A stretch of DNA of 10,477 nucleotides from a bacterium (GTDB taxonomy: Bacteria; CSSED10-310; JAJRTK01), in NCBI GenBank assembly GCA_024278345.1, contig JAJRTK010000182.1, forward strand, positions 1-10,477, written 5' to 3'. The notes under the pieces are model-generated. The model ran no database searches and was not told where the DNA came from. It was given only the letters and a program-made list of their open reading frames with translations. Position numbers and translations under genes: made by a program. Of the stretch, positions 6,417 to 10,477 are shown one piece after another (within the stretch, counting starts at the first letter, position 1; every line of letters begins with the position of its first letter).

Positions 6417-8248
6417 TAGCGCTTCGAGTCGTCCACGTCGAGGTACTTGACCCAGTTGTAGAAGTCTTCACTCGGCTTGAAGTTCTTGAGCCAGGGGTTC
6501 ACAAGGTAAAAGCGGGTCCGTGCCATGGAACCAATGTACGGCGCGTCCCGAATGACAATCTCTCGCATTTGCTCGTAGATGACCGTTCTGGCCGGACCCG
6601 GTGGCATCACCTGGATCCTCTCGTAGAGAGCGTCATATTCGGGATTCTTGTAGTTGAAATGGTTTGCCCCCGGCGCTTCATTCGGCCCATAGAAAAGCGC
6701 CAGGTTATTTTCCGCGTCGGGGTAGTCGGAGCCCCAGGCGAAGCTGAAGAGGGGCGCCTTCCCGTTGTTCACCGCTTCGATGAGCGTCGAGAAGTCTACG
6801 AGATGCACGTTGAGCTCTATCCCGATCTTGGCAAGCTGCCGCTGCATCATCTCGGCCTGCTCCGCGCTGTTGCCCCCACGGCCCAGGTAATACTCGATGA
6901 CCGGAAGCCCTTCCCCATTGGGATGCCCCGCCTCTTTCATCAGCTTCCGAGCCCGTTCCAGGTCGGGCCCCTGAAGGCTGTTGGGGGAGAGACCGTCGGG
7001 CGGGAAACCATCCAGTCCCGGCGGAATCGGCCCGTCATACACGTAGTTCAACCCATTGTAAAATGTGTCGTTGAACTCGTAGTGGTCCATGGCAAGATGG
7101 ATCGCCTGTCGGATCCAGCGCTGCTTGTCGGTGTAGCCCCCAAGAAGAGGGTCTTTCATGTTGAAACCCCGGAAGATGAAATCCAGCAAGGGAATCGCAT
7201 GGGCAACGATCCCCTCTTCCCGAAAACTCCGTTTGAGCTGCTGCCGCCTGCGGAGGAACGCCTTGGGAAAATACTCCGATGGGATTTGCGTATAGCCGAT
7301 CTTCCGCGAACGGAATTGGAGCCACATAGGCTGGTCCTGGACGAACATCGTGAATTCCACGCGATCCGCAATGGGTACTCGCGTTCCTGCCGCCAAGTGA
7401 AGCCCCAGCTTTTCGTCTTCCGGCATATGTTCCAAGGGGTAGAACTCTTCCCGATAGCCAGGATTCTTGTAGAAGATCATCTTTTGCCCCGCCACCCAGT
7501 CATCTTCGGCCATAGTGAAGGCGCCGGTTCCCACTGGATGTCTCCCGAACCGCGTGCCATATTTCTCCGCGGCCTCCCGGGGAACCACTGCAGTTTGGAA
7601 CATGGCAAGAACCCACAAAAACCTCTGGATGGGCCGGGTCAGAGTGACGGTGAATTCGTAATCATTCAGGACTTTGAATCCCTCTACGGGCGCATCGTAG
7701 TCGAAGACCTCCGCTGCATTCTGCACCTCCCGGTACCGGTTGAAGCCAACGATGGTGTTGTCGAACAACCACCAGCTCTTCGGCTGGTTATTCTGATCCG
7801 CCATGCGCTTCCACGAATAAAAAACATCCCAGGCCACGACCTCGCGCCCCTTGCCACCAGGGAAACAGGGATCATCGTGGAACGTTATTCCCGGCTTCAG
7901 CACGAAGTGGTAGGTGAGCCCATCTTCCGACAACGTAGGCATTTCAGCCAGCAAACTTGGCTCAAGCCGCGGTGGCCGGATCAGATACTTGTACTGGACC
8001 AAGGTGTCGTACACCATACTGGCCGCCCGGTTGTCGTACACCGTAGAACCCCTCACCGGATCCAGCGACTTCGGCCCATCGGTGCGCATGGGAAGCTGCA
8101 AGACCTTGAGAGGCCGCTCCCCGGAGTCGGGCTCGATCTGCGTCCTACCATGCGCCCGCGGCAGAACGAAGGTCAGGAGCAAAAACACCGCGGTCAGCGC
8201 CACCGCGGCTCCCCGTAGGTGCCTTTTCACGGTCGTGGTCATCAGCAT
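6416..8248 (-). CDS. Peptide-type ABC transporter substrate-binding protein (SBP family 5)
   Basis: The product is a 610-residue periplasmic binding protein, first gene of the importer operon. A Sec signal peptide is clear: basic VKRHLRG, hydrophobic AAVALTAVFLLLTFVLP (about 14-30), likely cleavage after AHG (34). There is no lipobox Cys. The mature part shows family 5 landmarks: DGPKSLDPV near 58-65, an AEMPTLSEDGLTYHFVLKPGI-like segment at 101-121, WDVFYSWKRM (140-149) and HPVGTGAF (237-244). The family binds oligopeptides, dipeptides, nickel chelates or related ligands; which one cannot be read from sequence, so I give no symbol. It is longer than the roughly 500-550 residues common in the family. 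A frame could begin at 8308, but the ATG at 8248 has AAGGAG 7 bases upstream and begins the signal peptide. A second in-frame ATG is at 8242. Confidence 0.94.
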   Translation of the reverse strand: MLMTTTVKRHLRGAAVALTAVFLLLTFVLPRAHGRTQIEPDSGERPLKVLQLPMRTDGPKSLDPVRGSTVYDNRAASMVYDTLVQYKYLIRPPRLEPSLLAEMPTLSEDGLTYHFVLKPGITFHDDPCFPGGKGREVVAWDVFYSWKRMADQNNQPKSWWLFDNTIVGFNRYREVQNAAEVFDYDAPVEGFKVLNDYEFTVTLTRPIQRFLWVLAMFQTAVVPREAAEKYGTRFGRHPVGTGAFTMAEDDWVAGQKMIFYKNPGYREEFYPLEHMPEDEKLGLHLAAGTRVPIADRVEFTMFVQDQPMWLQFRSRKIGYTQIPSEYFPKAFLRRRQQLKRSFREEGIVAHAIPLLDFIFRGFNMKDPLLGGYTDKQRWIRQAIHLAMDHYEFNDTFYNGLNYVYDGPIPPGLDGFPPDGLSPNSLQGPDLERARKLMKEAGHPNGEGLPVIEYYLGRGGNSAEQAEMMQRQLAKIGIELNVHLVDFSTLIEAVNNGKAPLFSFAWGSDYPDAENNLALFYGPNEAPGANHFNYKNPEYDALYERIQVMPPGPARTVIYEQMREIVIRDAPYIGSMARTRFYLVNPWLKNFKPSEDFYNWVKYLDVDDSKR

Positions 8249-8255
8249 CGTGGCT

Positions 8256-8261
8256 CTCCTT
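8256..8261 (-). promoter_or_regulatory. Ribosome-binding site that decides the binding-protein start
   Basis: The - strand reads AAGGAG 7 bases before the ATG at 8248. This supports that start over the longer frame from 8308, whose extra 20 residues (MRAPFPACSGDG...) come from upstream sequence and would bury the signal peptide. Confidence 0.75.
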
Positions 8262-8372
8262 CCGGAGGTCGTCCCGTCACCGGAGCAGGCGGGAAAAGGA
8301 GCTCGCAACGCCTTTCCAACCCGGCTTCTTGCAACGGATCTTGCCGAGGCAGCCTGGTCGCTGCCGATCCGT

Positions 8373-8385
8373 CGTGATCATCACG
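8373..8385. promoter_or_regulatory. Perfect 13-base palindrome in the divergent intergenic region (possible operator)
   Basis: CGTGAT and ATCACG are perfect inverted arms around a single C. The site lies within the roughly 290 non-coding bases (8249-8541) between the divergent importer operon and sugar transferase gene, where both promoters should sit. It has operator-like symmetry, but no regulator is encoded nearby and one short palindrome can arise by chance. I could not identify a convincing -35/-10 pair for either gene. Confidence 0.3.
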
Positions 8386-8541
8386 GGCCCAAGGCGGAAT
8401 CGCGTCGGAACTTATCATTTCGGCGGGCTGAACCCAAGCGCGGTTTCCCAGATTCTCCACATTTGCATGGGGGCGTAACCATGTATGGATATGTTACCCT
8501 TGCCTCATCTCACTCCGCGACCTCCTTCAGAATTTGAGGCC

Positions 8542-9324
8542 ATGAAACGAAACGATCAACAGATTCCGTCTCTTCCCACGGCGACCCTTCAAGTGAAGCG
8601 ATGTTTCGATCTTGTGGTGGGCAGTGCTCTTTTTCTGGTTTTGGGACCGATGCTCCTTCTCTTGAGCCTCCTGTACTGGTTGTGGGGAATGCTGTGGGAG
8701 CCCAGAGATCGAGGCCCTATATTCCATCGAGTATTTCGTCACGCCGGCGGTCGAGCCGTGCCGATCCAGAAGTTCCGCCTTTCCAGAGTCCGCGCTCTCC
8801 GGCGGCTGGCGGCCGAGATCGGACCGGAAAGAACCCACTGGCTTGTCGCCTATCTGCCAGAGGCGCAGCAGCGGTACATTGCGGACCATCGCCAGTTTTT
8901 GGTGGAAGACTACGGTCGAGTCGAGCCCACCCGCTTCGGCCGCTGGCTCAAAAAACTCTATCTGGATGAGCTTCCACAGCTCCTCGATGTCGTGGCCGGC
9001 CGAATGTCCCTCGTGGGGCCCAGACCTCTGCCTTTATCTGATTCGAGGACTCGACCGGATCACAATGGACTCGTGACCATCGGTGAAGAAAAATTCGACT
9101 ACCGCTTTCGCGATTCTCTGCCCGGTGGTTTGACAGGGCTTTATCAGCTCAACAAGAGCGAACGGGCCCTCCAGGACTATGTTCGGTTCATGCAAGAGGG
9201 CGTCGAGCTCGATCGCCAATACTACGAGAAACTCCTGGCACTACCTTCCTGGAAGGTGCCGTACTACGATTTTTCCATCTTGATCCGCGTCATCCGGGTC
9301 GTCCTGGAAGCCAAAGGCGTCTAG
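8542..9324 (+). CDS. Bacterial sugar transferase (undecaprenyl-phosphate sugar-1-phosphate transferase, monotopic PGT)
   Basis: The product has 260 residues from this start. The family moves a sugar-1-phosphate from a UDP-sugar to undecaprenyl phosphate, the first membrane step in making exopolysaccharide, capsule, O-antigen or protein-linked glycans. Motifs in order are KRCFD (19-23), a hydrophobic re-entrant helix (24-50) with Pro36 at the expected helix break, and GPIFHRVFRHAGG then KFR (77-79). DELPQLLDVVAGRMSLVGPRP (142-162) follows in two blocks, and then PGGLTGLYQ (194-202). The D142-E143 pair matches the catalytic Asp-Glu dyad known from PglC. The spacing between KFR and DELPQ (65 residues) is somewhat longer than usual. 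The frame extends upstream to an ATG at 8485, and neither start has a well-spaced ribosome-binding site. I prefer 8542 because family members begin shortly before the KRxFD motif. No other polysaccharide gene is visible, so the sugar and final product are unknown. Confidence 0.9.
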   Translation: MKRNDQQIPSLPTATLQVKRCFDLVVGSALFLVLGPMLLLLSLLYWLWGMLWEPRDRGPIFHRVFRHAGGRAVPIQKFRLSRVRALRRLAAEIGPERTHWLVAYLPEAQQRYIADHRQFLVEDYGRVEPTRFGRWLKKLYLDELPQLLDVVAGRMSLVGPRPLPLSDSRTRPDHNGLVTIGEEKFDYRFRDSLPGGLTGLYQLNKSERALQDYVRFMQEGVELDRQYYEKLLALPSWKVPYYDFSILIRVIRVVLEAKGV

Positions 9325-9721
9325 TGACCAATCGTTCACACTGCATCTCTCGGGTGTGCAATCCTGCCTGCCTTGGAATACGGCATAATTGTCCGCAAAG
9401 ATCCCTGAATCTAGAAAAAAGTGCCCACGGGGAAGGGCTTGAAATAGCACAGGAATCACTAGATGCTGAACTTTTGTTCGTGCCCGAGGAACAGAATTGC
9501 TGGATTTGGGGGGCGAAGGGAAGGGTTGGAGCTGGCCCAGGGAGCGCCGCCGGGACTATCACAAACAAGACATTTGTTTTTTTGAAAGAAAATGAGTTGG
9601 TTACTGATGACTTGGCGGGAGCGGTGGAGCATTTGGCGTGATCATTGCTCAGCTTAACAAGGTGATTGCAAACGTGGAAAACGCTCCCTTGCGTCGAGTC
9701 GCCAGTCCAACACAATTCTAA
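9324..9721 (+). pseudogene. Possible decayed or frameshifted small gene (uncertain)
   Basis: Between the sugar transferase stop and the next gene lie about 400 bases with lower GC and A/T-richer third positions than the neighbours. A frame from GTG 9324, overlapping the previous stop by one base, runs 105 codons to TGA 9639-9641. Its second half (FVFLKENELVTDDLAG) looks protein-like while its first half does not. In another frame, a GTG at 9638 gives 27 residues (IIAQLNKVIANVENAPLRR...) ending at TAA 9719-9721, with GGAG 8 bases before it. The two pieces could be remnants of one C-terminal coding stretch split by a frameshift, or both could be chance. I recognise no family. If the frames are not real, this is simply an intergenic stretch. 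Confidence 0.22.
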
Positions 9722-9732
9722 GGAATAGAACG

Positions 9733-10101
9733 ATGGTTGCACGCTCCCTCATCCTCAGTTTCGTAGCCTCTTTTCTGTTGGCCGGCACCGCCATGGGGAT
9801 GTCGGCGCAGACCACACTGACGGTGCATGTTCAGGAGCGAGACGGAACGCCGGTTGAGCAAGCGATTGTCGTAGCCTGGTCGGACGAGACCATCACGCGA
9901 GCTATTCACCTGACCAAGGATGACGGCGAAGCCACTTTGCGACCGCTGGCTCCAGCATTGAACTACACGGTAAAAGTCCGCTGCAAGCGCTTCCTTACTC
10001 AGGTGGAAGGAATCTCCATCGAGCCTGGAAGCAACTCTTTGGTCGTCACGGTGGATCTTTCTTCCACGGCCCGCCCGGAAATCGTCAACGTTGGCAGGTA
10101 G
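9733..10101 (+). CDS. Small secreted protein with a carboxypeptidase-regulatory-like domain
   Basis: The product has 122 residues. A signal peptide is clear: basic MVARS, hydrophobic LILSFVASFLLAGTAMG, likely cleavage near SAQ (24-26). The mature 96 residues form one beta-sandwich domain of the CarboxypepD_reg type. TLTVHVQERDGTPVEQAIVV (28-47) is the first strand pair with the typical D-G-x-P-x-x-x-A pattern. TKDDGEATLRPL (61-72) and NYTVKVRCKRFLTQ (77-90) follow, and then a final strand SLVVTVDLS (102-110). Such domains usually sit at the start of larger outer-membrane or cell-surface proteins; here the domain stands alone, so it may be a structural or binding module. The ATG at 9733 has AGGA 8 bases upstream. 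It shares a strand with the sugar transferase but lies about 400 bases away, so co-transcription is doubtful. Confidence 0.8.
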   Translation: MVARSLILSFVASFLLAGTAMGMSAQTTLTVHVQERDGTPVEQAIVVAWSDETITRAIHLTKDDGEATLRPLAPALNYTVKVRCKRFLTQVEGISIEPGSNSLVVTVDLSSTARPEIVNVGR

Positions 10102-10392
10102 GTACGACCCGCAGCGCCGTGAGCGCCTTATGAAACTACGACCGAGCGTCTCGACCCAGCAGGGGATTCAGGTTTGGGCATACCCAGACTAGAGGTCGAG
10201 GGGCTTGGTTCCTTTTTTTGGTATAGATCGCCCCGGCGCCCGGCCAAAATCGCGGTGCCGAGCGCAGCGAGCTGCCGAAGGCACCACCGATGACCAGCCC
10301 CCCTGAAAACTTACCACCATGGGCAAGGCAGGCCTCGTCGGCCTCGGTCATGGTACCGGCCACCCGAAAAAAGCGCGCAGCGCACAAAGATG
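10102..10392. other. Intergenic region, about 290 bases, no supported gene
   Basis: The stretch has long open frames on both strands, including one of 83 codons on the - strand (10136-10387), but no ribosome-binding site or recognisable domain. A T-run of seven lies near 10212-10219 without a convincing hairpin before it. The region runs directly into the hairpin array at 10393-10468 and may belong to the same repeat element. Confidence 0.45.
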
Positions 10393-10468
10393 TGGGTCCA
10401 GGGAGCTGGCTCCCTGGCGTGGGTCTGGGAGCGGCGCTCCCAGCGGAGGTCCGGAGGCAGAGCCTCCG
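10393..10468. repeat. Dispersed extragenic repeat made of three consecutive hairpins
   Basis: Hairpin 1 at 10398-10417 has 9-base arms CCAGGGAGC and GCTCCCTGG around TG. Hairpin 2 at 10425-10443 has 8-base arms CTGGGAGC and GCTCCCAG around GGC. Hairpin 3 at 10452-10468 has 7-base arms CGGAGGC and GCCTCCG around AGA. Hairpin 1 and the segment between hairpins 2 and 3 match the copy at 1973-2071. All three stems are perfect, which suggests selection for structure or recent spread. Confidence 0.85.
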
Positions 10469-10477
10469 CCGGGTTCC

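Noticed and set aside
6569-8218. 549-codon + strand open frame opposite the binding-protein gene
   Set aside because: It is an antisense shadow of a clear SBP family 5 gene, with no domain of its own; such shadows are common in GC-rich DNA.
8463-8495. Possible sigma-70 promoter (TTGCAT then TATGGA) for the sugar transferase
   Set aside because: The spacing is about 15 bases and both boxes match poorly, so it cannot be separated from chance.
9563-9583. Possible intrinsic terminator (AAACAA / TTGTTT arms plus T-run)
   Set aside because: The stem is only 6 bases, almost all A-T, and would be unstable. It also lies 240 bases after the sugar transferase stop.

Overview
The window looks like GC-rich chromosomal DNA from a Gram-negative (diderm) bacterium. 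It encodes a predicted SPII lipoprotein, two proteins with Sec signals, a periplasmic solute-binding transporter and an envelope-sugar transferase. The dispersed multi-hairpin extragenic repeats and the style of the peptide transporter suggest a deltaproteobacterial/Desulfobacterota-type or planctomycete-like genome. That taxonomic guess is an inference and nothing here proves it.

Layout. Positions 1-261 are the 3' end of a + strand gene whose C-terminus is an almost perfect 29-residue (87-base) tandem repeat. Positions 262-729 are non-coding and hold a cluster of short GGCC-TTCC-GGCC hairpins and one copy of a dispersed repeat. A lipoprotein serine hydrolase of the beta-lactamase/transpeptidase-like family occupies 730-1893 (+). 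Positions 1894-2216 are non-coding and hold a second, longer copy of the dispersed repeat.

The centre, 8248 down to 2217 on the - strand, is a complete five-gene peptide/nickel-type (Opp/Dpp) ABC importer operon. Its order is binding protein, permease B, permease C, ATPase D, ATPase F, with spacings from 25 bases down to a 4-base overlap. Permease C carries an unusually long, charged periplasmic insertion between its first membrane helix and the core permease domain. The binding protein captures substrate in the periplasm, B and C form the channel, and D and F drive transport with ATP.

Divergent from this operon across about 290 bases is a bacterial sugar transferase (8542-9324, +), a phosphoglycosyl transferase that would start an undecaprenyl-linked glycan. 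It is followed by a 400-base stretch of atypical, possibly decayed sequence and then a small secreted one-domain carboxypeptidase-regulatory-like protein (9733-10101, +). The last 376 bases are non-coding and end in a three-hairpin array related to the repeat at 1973-2071.

I found no tRNA, rRNA, CRISPR array, recognisable transposase or defence system. The most unusual items are the 29-residue repeat tail, the permease C insertion and the families of extragenic hairpin repeats.
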